A DNA stretch of 64,000 bases from Paenibacillus sp. NAIST15-1 (GTDB lineage: Bacteria > Bacillota > Bacilli > Paenibacillales > Paenibacillaceae), in contig NZ_BBYF01000007.1 of the NCBI RefSeq assembly GCF_001894745.1, forward strand, positions 62,001 through 126,000. The letters are read 5' to 3'. Every line of letters begins with the position of its first letter. The first letter of the stretch is position 1. The notes beneath the pieces were generated by a model. The model worked only from the letters and a program-made list of their open reading frames with translations. It was not told where the DNA came from and did no database searches. Below, one piece after another: positions 37,014 through 45,982 of this stretch. The translations under genes were made by a program, and so were the position numbers.

Positions 37014-38417
37014 TTATACCCAACCGAAGGCTCTAGCGAGCTGAGCCGTGGCGAAGGTGACAGCTATAGCGATTCCAAGCGGAATAACGGCAGATAATAT
37101 TGTCCATTTTGCACTCTTCGTTTCTTTATAAATGTTGAATAATGTCGTTCCGCAAGGGTAGTGGAGCAAGGAGAACAGCATCATGTTCAATGCAGTCAAC
37201 CACGTCCACCCATGCTGCAGGAAGATATCCTTGATGTTCTCCATTCCATCTGCATCAACCATTGCCCCAGAGGACAAGTAGCCCATTAGCAAGATAGGTA
37301 GGACAACCTCGTTCGCAGGCAAGCCGAGCAGGAATGCCATAACGATGAATCCATCTAAGCCAATAGCATGGGCGAATGGATCGAAGAACGAAGCCATATG
37401 ATTCAATACGCTGTCGCCACCGACAAATACGTTGCCAAGAATCCAAGTCAGAACGCCGGCCGGTGCCGCAATAACGACAGCGCGAGTCAATACGTTAAGG
37501 GATTTGTCACGTGACGACAATAAAATCGTCTTCCAGACTTGCGGTCTGCGGTACGGTGGAAGTTCAAGCGTATAATGTGTGGGCACACCGCGCAGTGCTG
37601 TTTTGGACATGACCCAAGATACGGTCAAGGTGACAACAATCCCAATCATAACCATACCCATCACGATAGCTGCCGTTACGATCGTCTGCATCCCGCTTGC
37701 TACACCTGCTGCCATGAACAGAGATGACAACAGAATCAGGGTCGGCCATCTGCCGTTGCATGGTACGAAGTTATTCGTTAATATCGCTAGCATGCGTTCT
37801 CGTGGCGATTCGATAATCCGTGTAGACAAGATCGCTGCTGCATTGCATCCGAAGCCCATTGACATCGTCAAGGCTTGTTTTCCGTGTCCGCCTGACTTTT
37901 TGAATAGACGATCCATGTTGAATGCAACTCGAGGCAGATACCCGAAATTCTCAAGTAACGCGAAAATAGGGAAGAAAATAGCCATTGGCGGCAGCATGAC
38001 ACTGATTACCCATGATGTACCGCGATATAAGCCGAGTACAAGAATGCCATGCAACCAAGCAGGAGCATTCATTGCTTCAAATGCCGTGTTTAAGTACCCT
38101 TCAATCACTTCGAAGAAGGAAAATATCATTTCCGACGGAACATTCGCTCCAGCAATCGTCAACCAAAATACAACACCCAAGATGGCGAGCATGATCGGAA
38201 AGCCCCAGATCGGAGAGGTTAGAATCTTGTCTAACCGGTATGTGCTTTTTAATTTCTTCTTGTCTTCATAGACAACGGCTGCACTGCATATATCACGCGT
38301 CGTACGATAAATATCCGTTACAATTCCGTCCCGAATTGCTTCTCCGCTTGCAAGAGTGCGTGCTCTGGACAATAAGGAGTCCAATGATTCTGAATTAGTG
38401 GCAAGCGGTGTGGCCAT
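37014..38417 (-). CDS. FeoB membrane part (nucleoside-recognition/Gate permease)
   Basis: The 467-residue protein starts at ATG 38417, 9 bases after AAGGGAG; a TTG three codons earlier is in frame but badly placed. A cytoplasmic N-terminal segment of about 75 residues precedes many membrane helices with two Gate-type motifs (MSMGFGCNAAAILSTR and FLLGLPANEVVLPILLMG), as in the permease half of FeoB. It should carry ferrous iron across the membrane together with the separate G protein. Its start overlaps the end of the G-domain gene by 23 bases in another frame, with its own ribosome binding site, so this looks like a designed split rather than a frameshift. Confidence 0.88.
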   Translation of the reverse strand: MATPLATNSESLDSLLSRARTLASGEAIRDGIVTDIYRTTRDICSAAVVYEDKKKLKSTYRLDKILTSPIWGFPIMLAILGVVFWLTIAGANVPSEMIFSFFEVIEGYLNTAFEAMNAPAWLHGILVLGLYRGTSWVISVMLPPMAIFFPIFALLENFGYLPRVAFNMDRLFKKSGGHGKQALTMSMGFGCNAAAILSTRIIESPRERMLAILTNNFVPCNGRWPTLILLSSLFMAAGVASGMQTIVTAAIVMGMVMIGIVVTLTVSWVMSKTALRGVPTHYTLELPPYRRPQVWKTILLSSRDKSLNVLTRAVVIAAPAGVLTWILGNVFVGGDSVLNHMASFFDPFAHAIGLDGFIVMAFLLGLPANEVVLPILLMGYLSSGAMVDADGMENIKDIFLQHGWTWLTALNMMLFSLLHYPCGTTLFNIYKETKSAKWTILSAVIPLGIAIAVTFATAQLARAFGWV

Positions 38418-39129
38418 ATGAAACAACTCCCTTCACGGTATCTGCGACCGGCGAGTTCCATCTGGATCTCATCGAATTGATCAAGCTCTCATCACCGTCA
38501 AGCAGACGAAGTGCAATCCATCTTGTTGGAAATGATGTGCCAAGCTTCTCCCGAATGATCGGTTCTAGTGCTGCGATTTTCTCTTCTATATCCTCGCTAT
38601 ATTGCACGAGCAGCGGGGCAGGTACAATCTTGCCGGAAGCTACGCCCCTAATTTTCTCCATCATTTGATCAATCCCAGTACGGTGTCGTGCAGAGATCGC
38701 CACTGCGGGTACACCAAGCTTCTTCTCAATCGCATCAATGTCGATCTTAACACCGAGCCGCTTCGCCTCGTCCATCAAGTTAATACAGACAACAACGCGG
38801 TTGGTCATTTCCATCACTTGCAGTGCCAAGTTCAAATTACGTTCCAGTGATGTCGCGTCCAATACGACGAGTGTCACATCGGGTTTCTCAAAAATAATAT
38901 AATCCCGAGCGGCTTCCTCGTCGGCGGAATTGGAATAGAGCGAATACGTACCTGGCAGGTCGACCATTTTATAGGTAGTACCTTCATGATTGAAGTGGCC
39001 TTCTGCTGTTAGGACGGTTTTTCCCGCCCAGTTTCCCGTATGCTGCCGCATTCCTGTAAGGGAATTGAATAAGGTGCTTTTACCGGTATTTGGATTGCCG
39101 GCTAAGGCAACCGTATATTGTTCTGTCAT
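38395..39129 (-). CDS. feoB: FeoB G-domain protein (small GTPase part of ferrous transporter)
   Basis: The 244-residue soluble protein starts at ATG after GGGAG, overlapping the feoA stop by 4 bases. It contains the FeoB-type G domain: GNPNTGKST (residues 11-19), the switch region around TGNWAGKTV, DLPGTYSL, NLMD, and a helical GDI-like tail. It has no membrane helix; the permease half is the next gene. Paired chains of this kind are annotated in other Paenibacillus and clostridial genomes as a small-GTPase protein plus a nucleoside-recognition protein. Together with FeoA they import Fe2+. Confidence 0.9.
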   Translation of the reverse strand: MTEQYTVALAGNPNTGKSTLFNSLTGMRQHTGNWAGKTVLTAEGHFNHEGTTYKMVDLPGTYSLYSNSADEEAARDYIIFEKPDVTLVVLDATSLERNLNLALQVMEMTNRVVVCINLMDEAKRLGVKIDIDAIEKKLGVPAVAISARHRTGIDQMMEKIRGVASGKIVPAPLLVQYSEDIEEKIAALEPIIREKLGTSFPTRWIALRLLDGDESLINSMRSRWNSPVADTVKGVVSYGHTACH

Positions 39130-39380
39130 TGATCATCACTCCCAACTATTTCGCCATACATGAGTATGCTTTCTTCCTTGCGAAGCGCTATCGTTGTATT
39201 ATTGACTCGGAATGCGATCGGATCGCCGAGCGGACTGCGCTGCAGCACTTCGATCACATTGCCTGGAACAAAACCGAGATCAAGCAATCTTCTCCGTAGT
39301 ACTCCTTGAACTTCGATTCGATTCAACCGTACATGCTGGCCTGTGCCAGCACTGTATAGCGTTACGACATTTGAATGCAT
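39126..39380 (-). CDS. feoA: FeoA, ferrous iron transport accessory protein
   Basis: The 84-residue protein starts at ATG 39380, 10 bases after AGGAG; the GTG three codons upstream sits only 1 base from that site. It is an SH3-like FeoA with LRRRLLDLGFVPGNVIEV and the C-terminal ALRKEESILMYGEIVG. It interacts with FeoB in ferrous uptake. It is the first gene of the three-gene feo operon, each pair overlapping. The upstream region is AT-rich; no convincing Fur box directly before it was found. Confidence 0.9.
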   Translation of the reverse strand: MHSNVVTLYSAGTGQHVRLNRIEVQGVLRRRLLDLGFVPGNVIEVLQRSPLGDPIAFRVNNTTIALRKEESILMYGEIVGSDDQ

Positions 39381-39924
39381 TTGATTCACTCTCCTGATTT
39401 CACCATGTCCTAAAAAGTTTGCCTAGTGCAAGATTTGTCCCAAAAAAAAGCGGAATTGTTCCGTTCATGCTACTTCATTAGTATAGGTCAACTATGTTTG
39501 TTGGGCAACAAAAACTTTCCCCGATGCAAAAATATTTATATTTATCATATGCGTGAAGGGTGGAAACGTTGCCATCTTCTCCGTGAAAATTATCATTCTA
39601 GTTGGATTGATCATTATCGCATTCTAAATATCGTGAGTTCGCTTCTCGACAGTGATGATGGTAAACGGATTACGCTTAGCCCACCAGCAATTCTAAACCC
39701 TGCATAATGATTCATAGACATTGTACGCACGATGACACTGATGGGAACACATTATGTTCAATGCATCAATTATGTACCGTGTCAGAACAACTAGAAGCGG
39801 CTAATATACAGGAAATTCCACCTCATTCGTCGAAGGGTAGAGTGTGGAACGAGGCGATATCGTACATGTACGAAAATAGCATGATCGATTTTCAAATCCT
39901 TGGTGCAGAAGGGAAGATTGAATC
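39381..39924. other. AT-rich gap between feoA and the nitronate monooxygenase gene
   Basis: This gap must hold the leftward feo promoter and the rightward promoter for the next unit. It contains a small palindrome CGGAA-TTG-TTCCG near 39450 and two Fur-like half sites, AATTATCATT (39588-39597) and GATCATTATC (39609-39618); neither is a full Fur box. Two short rightward ORFs (39549-39707 and 39707-39928) chain by start-stop overlaps but lack ribosome binding sites. Confidence 0.4.
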
Positions 39925-39928
39925 GTGA
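39707..39928 (+). CDS. Possible small protein upstream of nitronate monooxygenase
   Basis: This 73-residue ORF ends in GTGA overlapping the GTG start of the next gene, and begins in TAATG overlapping the stop of another short ORF. The second half (SKGRVWNEAISYMYENSMIDFQ) looks protein-like, while the His/Cys-rich first half does not. No ribosome binding site precedes the ATG, and an internal ATG at 39761 fares no better. I recognise no family. The overlap with a real gene is the main argument for it; it could equally be chance. Confidence 0.25.
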   Translation: MIHRHCTHDDTDGNTLCSMHQLCTVSEQLEAANIQEIPPHSSKGRVWNEAISYMYENSMIDFQILGAEGKIES

Positions 39929-41070
39929 GTGATAGATTGAATAAGTCTAATACGATAATCCATCGAATAGGCATCCAATACCCGATTATTCAAGCAGGGA
40001 TGGCAGGGGGAGCAACCACCCCTGAGCTTGTAGCGGCTGTATCGAGCGCTGGAGGGCTCGGGACGTTGGGAGCGGGATACATGCAGCCTGAACAGATGAG
40101 AAAAGCAATTCGGGCAATTAAGCAGCTTACGAGCAAGCCCTTTGCAGTAAATCTATTCATACCAGAACCAGCTGGGATTGATCAGCATATATCGGATGCA
40201 GTGATGGAAGATTTACAGAATATCGATAGACAGCTGAATGAGCAAGGTCAAGAAATCAGCGAGGGTAGAAGTAAAGATAGAAGTAAAGATAGAAGCAAAG
40301 AGACATACTGCTTTGATGAGTCAGCTTATCGGCTAACTTTTCATAACCAGATTCAAGTCATTCTTGAAGAGAACGTTCCGGTTCTCAGCTTTACATTCGG
40401 AATTCTCGATGAGATCTATATTCGTCAATTGAGAGAAGCTGGCATTATCTTAATAGGAACAGCAACACATGTTGCCGAGGCGATTCAGCTTGAAGCTGCA
40501 GGTATCGATATGATCGTGGCTCAGGGCAGTGAGGCAGGCGGCCATCGTGGAACATTTGTGGGAGACCCCTATTCATCTCTAATCGGCACATTGGCGTTAG
40601 TTCCTCTTATTGTCGATCAGGTATCCGCTCCCGTCATTGCTGCCGGCGGTATAATGGATGGACGCGGGATAGCGGCGGTCATGGCCCTTGGAGCACAAGC
40701 AGCACAGTTAGGGAGTGCTTTCCTGCTGTGCAAGGAGAGTGGGGCACATCCCGCTTATCAAGCGGCCATTCGCGCATCTGACGAATGCAGTACGGTCATT
40801 ACGAGGACAATCTCAGGCAAGCCTGCAAGAGGAATACGGAATGATCTCATTCGCAGGCTGGAGACTTATCACGATTCCATACCTGCTTATCCAATTATGA
40901 ATGAACTTACTAGAAGCGTTAGACAGTCGGCTGCTCGAACCAATAATCCTCAATACATGTCATTATGGGCAGGGCAAGCAGCACGAATGGGGGAAATTCA
41001 AGGAGCGCATGACAAGATGGAGCAGTTGATCAAGCAATGGAGAGATGTAGTGGAGACGTTGCAAAAGTAA
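39925..41070 (+). CDS. Nitronate monooxygenase (2-nitropropane dioxygenase family)
   Basis: The 381-residue protein starts at GTG after AAGGGA. It is an FMN-dependent TIM barrel with IQYPIIQAGMAGGATTPEL at the N terminus, GGLGTLGAGYM, AQGSEAGGHRGTF with the conserved histidine, and AAGGIMDGRGIAA for phosphate binding. It oxidises toxic alkyl nitronates such as propionate-3-nitronate; some relatives act as enoyl reductases. An unusual charged insertion after residue 110 holds three R-S-K-(D/E) repeats encoded by a 12-base tandem repeat. Its neighbours do not suggest a pathway. Confidence 0.88.
   Translation: MSDRLNKSNTIIHRIGIQYPIIQAGMAGGATTPELVAAVSSAGGLGTLGAGYMQPEQMRKAIRAIKQLTSKPFAVNLFIPEPAGIDQHISDAVMEDLQNIDRQLNEQGQEISEGRSKDRSKDRSKETYCFDESAYRLTFHNQIQVILEENVPVLSFTFGILDEIYIRQLREAGIILIGTATHVAEAIQLEAAGIDMIVAQGSEAGGHRGTFVGDPYSSLIGTLALVPLIVDQVSAPVIAAGGIMDGRGIAAVMALGAQAAQLGSAFLLCKESGAHPAYQAAIRASDECSTVITRTISGKPARGIRNDLIRRLETYHDSIPAYPIMNELTRSVRQSAARTNNPQYMSLWAGQAARMGEIQGAHDKMEQLIKQWRDVVETLQK
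40267..40302 (+). repeat. 12-bp tandem repeat in the nitronate monooxygenase gene
   Basis: AGAAGTAAAGAT occurs twice, followed by a third variant copy AGAAGCAAAGAG. It encodes RSKD-RSKD-RSKE in a surface loop and stays in frame. Confidence 0.8.
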
Positions 41071-41434
41071 AATTGAGAGCGACCGATGGTGATACAATGA
41101 TGATTAAACGATGATGAAACGATGATGAAACGATGATGAAACGATGTCAAATCAATGATTCATCAACGACTAGACAACGAATAAATCACGATAATTTGAT
41201 AACGAAATGTTGATGAATCGTTAATGAAAATGATGGAAGAAAATAATCTGAAAAATTTACGAAAATGAGCCAGATTAAGCTATGTAGGCGATAGTTTAAG
41301 GAATTGGCAAATAGCTGCACAATGTTTCGTTAATGCAAGTTTTGCAAAAAATCATAATTTGCTTCATAATGTCTTAGGAGAGCTCGACGTTCAGCGTTGG
41401 GCTTCCAAGCATGAATCGCGGAGGAGCAAGACAT
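41071..41434. other. Intergenic region with 11-bp tandem repeat
   Basis: The unit AAACGATGATG is repeated at 41106-41116, 41117-41127 and 41128-41138, with a partial copy to 41146. A longer AT-rich stretch of degenerate ATGA/AACGA motifs follows. No RNA element or ORF with a ribosome binding site is visible. The promoter of the pseudokinase gene must lie in the right half, but I could not pick a clear one. Confidence 0.7.
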
Positions 41435-43036
41435 ATGAGTGCTTACATTGGGGAACGTTATCAATTATGCAAGGTAATTTTGCATTTGGCAGATGGAGTT
41501 TTATATGAAGCCATAGATTTGTCACTTAAGAGAGATGTATTTATATATTTGGTAGAGAATAAGGGACTGGATAAGGCTGAGCAATGCAAGAAAGCGTTTG
41601 GTCAAATCTCGCATTTTTCAAATAATCGATTCTTCCATATGCTGAATGCAGGGACGTCCGGCAGTGATTTCTTCGTGGTGTTCACCTCCTATAGCGGAAT
41701 GCCGCTGGCGAAGTACATACAGCATCACGCGCTGAGTGCCAACAAGACGCTGTCCTTGTTATATGAAGTTGGTAAGGCGATTCAAGATGCGCTGGAATCG
41801 AATATTACGAACTTCTCCGTATCTGTCGACAACTTGTGGATTACGGAGGATCATCAAGTTCTTGTGATGAACTATTGGTCAGAGGCACCGACCGAGCGCT
41901 GCGGTACATTGGGACTGTGCTACTTGCTGTATCAGCTGAGCACACTGCATTTGAATGTGCCTCAATACTATGAAATGTATGAGTCGCGCTTGGCCGGTGC
42001 ATTGAAGGAACTGTCTCCAGGTCAGAAGGAAGCGCTGTTGTCTCTCGTACAGAGTGTCTATTTAGGAGAAATCTCGCAGTTTTCCTTCATGCTGACGCTC
42101 CGCGAGATTATGGATTCGCCGAACATCCCTGTGAAGACAATTGGGGGCATTTATACGCCGCCCGTTCCGAAAGTGGATCCAGAGCTGCTCATCACTGCTG
42201 AGGAAGAGGCGGAGGAAGAAGAAGCCGCACCTTATGAAGCGGATAACGCGGAGAATGTGGGCCGCAAGAAAATGATACTCATTCTTGCATGTGCTGCCGT
42301 ATTTATTTGCGTATTGGGCGGAGCAGTCATGTTGGCAAACTCCTTGTCGAAGGCAAATGATGCAGCAATATCTACTGATGCTCCAGAGTCTAACGATCAG
42401 GTTGCAACAGAGAATCCAGCAACAGAGCTGGGAACGGATTCAGATGCAAGCCAACAGGACTCTGGCTCTTCTACAAACGTAACAGAGCCGCCAGTGACAG
42501 ATAACAATAATAATTCATCCAATGACAATTCCTCTCAAGAACGCGAGACGGAGAAGAAATCGGATGATGCGGATCGGAAGTCGACAGAGCGCGACCGTGA
42601 CCATGACCGTAATAGGGATTCCAACTCGAACAATACGAGTGTAACTCCGCCTACGACGCCAGAGAAGAAACCTGACGATCATACAACAGATTCTGGTACG
42701 ACGAATAACGGTGCTCATGATGGTCAGACAGGGACAACGCCAGACACGACATCGCCACCAGACGGTCAGCAGCCTGATGGCCAGCAGCCGGATCCGAACA
42801 CGAATACAACGACGGAACCGCCGAAGTCTGGTGAGATTGCTGTTCCTAACTTGGTGGGCTTGTCGAAGGAAGAAGCGGAGAAGCAGATTCTTGCAAGCGG
42901 CTTGAAATATGAGTATGTTCTCGAGAACTCGGATGAACAGGAAGCAGGGAAAGTATTTAAGCAAGAAGTTCCTGCTGGTGGAGCTGCGAAGAAGGGTGAC
43001 AAGATTAAATTCTATGTTAGCCGAGCGAAGAAATAA
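41435..43036 (+). CDS. Membrane pseudokinase with extracellular PASTA domain
   Basis: The 533-residue protein starts at ATG 41435, 8 bases after GGAGGAG; an ATG 24 bases upstream is less likely. Residues about 1-255 follow a Ser/Thr kinase outline, but the HRD loop reads FSVSVDN and the DFG position reads MNYWSE, so catalysis is not expected. An acidic stretch (EEEAEEEEAA), one membrane helix (about 279-300) and a long low-complexity Ser/Thr/Asn/Asp/Arg/Pro linker follow. A single PASTA domain (about 466-533, IAVPNLVGLSKEEAEKQI) ends the protein. The layout matches PrkC/StkP-type wall sensors with a dead kinase domain. It probably binds peptidoglycan fragments or lipid II outside and a partner inside. 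Confidence 0.82.
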   Translation: MSAYIGERYQLCKVILHLADGVLYEAIDLSLKRDVFIYLVENKGLDKAEQCKKAFGQISHFSNNRFFHMLNAGTSGSDFFVVFTSYSGMPLAKYIQHHALSANKTLSLLYEVGKAIQDALESNITNFSVSVDNLWITEDHQVLVMNYWSEAPTERCGTLGLCYLLYQLSTLHLNVPQYYEMYESRLAGALKELSPGQKEALLSLVQSVYLGEISQFSFMLTLREIMDSPNIPVKTIGGIYTPPVPKVDPELLITAEEEAEEEEAAPYEADNAENVGRKKMILILACAAVFICVLGGAVMLANSLSKANDAAISTDAPESNDQVATENPATELGTDSDASQQDSGSSTNVTEPPVTDNNNNSSNDNSSQERETEKKSDDADRKSTERDRDHDRNRDSNSNNTSVTPPTTPEKKPDDHTTDSGTTNNGAHDGQTGTTPDTTSPPDGQQPDGQQPDPNTNTTTEPPKSGEIAVPNLVGLSKEEAEKQILASGLKYEYVLENSDEQEAGKVFKQEVPAGGAAKKGDKIKFYVSRAKK

Positions 43037-43099
43037 TAAAAGCAATCTAATGCTATAAAACTGAAGGACTGAAGGTAAGTTACATTTCGTCCAATAATG

Positions 43100-43151
43100 A
43101 AATGCCCCTAGTGCCGTAACCGAATTGTCGGTAGGCGCTCGGGGCATTTTG
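43100..43151. terminator. Bidirectional terminator between the PASTA gene and gcvPB
   Basis: AAATGCCCC (43100-43108) pairs with GGGGCATTT (43141-43149). An inner stem TAGTGCC/GGCGCT continues it, and A/T-rich tails lie on both sides. Confidence 0.82.
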
Positions 43152-43172
43152 CATGTTGCTGCTTATTACTTA

Positions 43173-44630
43173 TTAATTACAAGCACAGTTCAATACAGGC
43201 TTCCGTGCGGCTTGGGTTTCATCCAATCGCTTCACATCCGTATAATGCGGTGCATTCAGCAGCAGTTCAGGCTGTTCCTTCGCTTCCTGTGCGATCTGGA
43301 TCATCACATCGATGAAGCGATCCAGCGTCTGCTTGCTCTCTGTTTCCGTAGGCTCGATCATCATACATTCCTCGACATTGAGCGGGAAGTAGATGGTTGG
43401 CGGATGGAAGCCGAAGTCAAGAAGGCGCTTGGCAACATCCAGCGTCCGCACGCCGTACTGCTTCAACCCTTTGCCTGACATCACAAACTCATGCTTGCAT
43501 ACGCCTGGATATGGAATATCGTAATAAGGCGCCAGACGGTGCATCATGTAGTTGGCATTCAGTACCGCGCATTCAGATACACGGCGCAGCCCTTCTGGAC
43601 CGTAAGTGCGAATATATACGTAGGCGCGCAAGAGGATACCGAAGTTACCGTTATAGGCCTTGACTCGTCCAATGGACAGCGGAGAGCCTTGATCGAATTC
43701 ATATGAACCATCCTCATGCTTCATCACCGTAGGGGAAGGGAGGAATGGAATCAGTTTGCTCTTCACGCCAACAGGGCCAGCACCAGGGCCGCCGCCGCCA
43801 TGAGGCGTACTCATCGTCTTGTGCAAATTCAAATGGACAACATCAAAGCCCATATCCCCAGGACGCGTAATACCCATAATGGCATTGGAGTTAGCGCCAT
43901 CATAATAGAGCAATCCGCCAGCTTCATGAACAATGCTCGCGATCTCGACAATATGCTCTTCGAACAATCCGAGTGTACTCGGGTTCGTGAGCATCAATGC
44001 TGCCGTATCAGATCCAACTGCGGCTCTGAGTGCTTCCAGATCAACGAACCCTTGTTCGTTAGACGGTATTGTAATCGTATCTAAGCCAGCTACAGTTGCA
44101 CTAGCGGGGTTCGTACCATGCGAGGAATCAGGAACGATTACCTTCGTCCGCTGCTCGCCGCGACTCTCATGGTAAGCGCGGATCATCATCAACCCCGTCC
44201 ATTCTCCATGCGCGCCTGCCGCAGGCTGAAGGGTGACCTTATCCATACCAGTAAGGGCAGCTAGATCTTCCTGCAGCGTGTACAGCAGCTCTAGAGCCCC
44301 TTGCACCGTGCTTGTAGGCTGATAAGGATGGATTGCTGCGAGTCCTGTCAGCCTTGCTGCATCCTCGTTAATTTTCGGATTATATTTCATCGTACAAGAG
44401 CCGAGCGGGTAGAAGCCATTGTCTACGCCGAAGTTGCGGCGTGATAAGGCGGTATAATGTCGAATCACATCAACCTCATACACTTCAGGCAGCTCAGCCT
44501 CTTGACTGCGTAGCATCGAAGTTGGGATAAGCTCATGAATCTCGATTTCTGGAACATCACATTCCGGTAAGGAATAGGCAATACGGCCAGGATGGCTTAA
44601 TTCAAATATGAGTGCTTGTTCCGGTTTCAT
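43173..44630 (-). CDS. gcvPB: Glycine dehydrogenase (decarboxylating) subunit 2
   Basis: The 485-residue protein starts with an ATG overlapping the gcvPA stop by 4 bases. It is the PLP-carrying half of the split P-protein, with the lysine in [16 protein letters not shown] and [17 protein letters not shown]. With subunit 1 it decarboxylates glycine and passes the aminomethyl group to lipoyl-GcvH. A few C-terminal cysteines (NCACN) end the chain. It is the last gene of the riboswitch-controlled gcvT-gcvPA-gcvPB operon. Confidence 0.96.
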   Translation of the reverse strand: MKPEQALIFELSHPGRIAYSLPECDVPEIEIHELIPTSMLRSQEAELPEVYEVDVIRHYTALSRRNFGVDNGFYPLGSCTMKYNPKINEDAARLTGLAAIHPYQPTSTVQGALELLYTLQEDLAALTGMDKVTLQPAAGAHGEWTGLMMIRAYHESRGEQRTKVIVPDSSHGTNPASATVAGLDTITIPSNEQGFVDLEALRAAVGSDTAALMLTNPSTLGLFEEHIVEIASIVHEAGGLLYYDGANSNAIMGITRPGDMGFDVVHLNLHKTMSTPHGGGGPGAGPVGVKSKLIPFLPSPTVMKHEDGSYEFDQGSPLSIGRVKAYNGNFGILLRAYVYIRTYGPEGLRRVSECAVLNANYMMHRLAPYYDIPYPGVCKHEFVMSGKGLKQYGVRTLDVAKRLLDFGFHPPTIYFPLNVEECMMIEPTETESKQTLDRFIDVMIQIAQEAKEQPELLLNAPHYTDVKRLDETQAARKPVLNCACN

Positions 44631-45982
44631 ACGCAGCTCACCTCCAGCAGGTCAATAAATTGTTCGATGTCTGATTTGGATTTTTTCTCCGTGACCGCAA
44701 TGAGCATATGTCCTTCCAGTTCAGGATAGAAGTGGCCAAGATCCAAGCCGCCGATGTATCCGTTGTCCAGGAGCATAGACTGCAATCGATCCATGTCAGT
44801 ACCTTGCGGGAGACGAAGTACGAATTCATTGAAATAAGGCGCTTGGAATGCTAATCCCAGATTGGGCTTGTTATTGATATAAGCAGCTGCATAATGAGAC
44901 TTCTGTATATTGAGCTTCGATACCTTTTGCATTCCCATCTTGCCCATGACGGACATATAGACGGAAGCAGCAAGAGCAAGAAGTGCTTGGTTTGAGCAGA
45001 TGTTGGATGTCGCCTTCTCGCGACGAATATGCTGTTCTCTCGCTTGGAGTGTTAGAACAAATCCACGCTTGCCATCCAGATCCTTGGTCAAGCCGACAAT
45101 CCTGCCTGGGATGCGGCGCATATAGGGCTCTGCAACGGCAAAGAAACCGCATGTAGGACCGCCGTAAGATGCTGCAATGCCAAGCGGCTGGGCATCTCCA
45201 ACACATACGTCGACACCTAGTTTGCCAGGACTCTCCAACATAGCAAGACTCAGTGGATTCGTACTCATGATGAGCAGGCCTTTATTTGCATGTGCAATCG
45301 GTTCAATGGCGCGCACATCTTCAATGCATCCGAAGAAGTTCGGGGACTGAATCAGTACGGCAGCAGTCTCGTCCGTGACAGCACGCTTCAGCTGATCAAG
45401 GTCAGTCACGCCGTCTTCATATCCAATCTCGACCACTTCAACATTAAGTCCTCGAGCCATTGTGCGAACAATCTGTCTCGCTTCTGGATGGACAGTGCTC
45501 GAGATGACAAGCTGCTTGCGCTTCGTTGCGCCGACCGCCAGTGCCCCAGCTTCTGCAAGTGCAGTAGCGCCATCATACATGCTGGCATTGGCAACAGCCA
45601 TACCAGTCAGCTCGCATATATAGGATTGAAATTCAAAGATTGCTTGCAATTCACCCTGACTGATTTCAGGCTGATAGGGTGTATAGGCGGTATAGAACTC
45701 TGATCTAGAGACTAGATGCTGAATGACTACAGGGATATGATGATCGTATATGCCAGCACCAAGGAAGCTGGTATGGCTCTCACTGTTAGCATTGCGGGAG
45801 GCCAATTCCTTCATATGCTTCATCATGGCTGCTTCATCTAATGGTTCAGACATGGGCAGTACTCCATTGTAACGAATGGAGGCTGGGATATCGCGGAATA
45901 GCTCGTCAATGGAAGAGATGCCGATCTGCTGCAGCATGTCAGCCTGATCTTGTTCCGTCACTGGAATGTAACGATGCTTCAT
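44627..45982 (-). CDS. gcvPA: Glycine dehydrogenase (decarboxylating) subunit 1
   Basis: The 451-residue protein starts at ATG after AAAGGAGCG and overlaps gcvT by 4 bases. It has the typical N-terminal half of the P-protein: [48 protein letters not shown] and [11 protein letters not shown]. It forms the heterotetrameric decarboxylase with subunit 2, the arrangement usual in Bacilli. The length agrees with the family (about 448). Confidence 0.96.
   Translation of the reverse strand: MKHRYIPVTEQDQADMLQQIGISSIDELFRDIPASIRYNGVLPMSEPLDEAAMMKHMKELASRNANSESHTSFLGAGIYDHHIPVVIQHLVSRSEFYTAYTPYQPEISQGELQAIFEFQSYICELTGMAVANASMYDGATALAEAGALAVGATKRKQLVISSTVHPEARQIVRTMARGLNVEVVEIGYEDGVTDLDQLKRAVTDETAAVLIQSPNFFGCIEDVRAIEPIAHANKGLLIMSTNPLSLAMLESPGKLGVDVCVGDAQPLGIAASYGGPTCGFFAVAEPYMRRIPGRIVGLTKDLDGKRGFVLTLQAREQHIRREKATSNICSNQALLALAASVYMSVMGKMGMQKVSKLNIQKSHYAAAYINNKPNLGLAFQAPYFNEFVLRLPQGTDMDRLQSMLLDNGYIGGLDLGHFYPELEGHMLIAVTEKKSKSDIEQFIDLLEVSCV

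Noticed and set aside
37579..38271. A 230-codon plus-strand frame opposite feoB
   Set aside because: The minus strand encodes conserved Gate motifs; the plus product has no family features.
38395..38426. Frameshift in feoB
   Set aside because: The downstream ORF has its own ATG and AAGGGAG site at good spacing, and split FeoB is found in relatives; decay is less likely.
41106..41146. Iterons of a replication origin or a CRISPR array
   Set aside because: Units are only 11 bp with no spacers, and no replication or cas gene is near.
42515..43147. A 210-codon minus-strand open frame opposite the PASTA gene
   Set aside because: It is Arg-rich nonsense opposite the linker and PASTA coding region and crosses the terminator.
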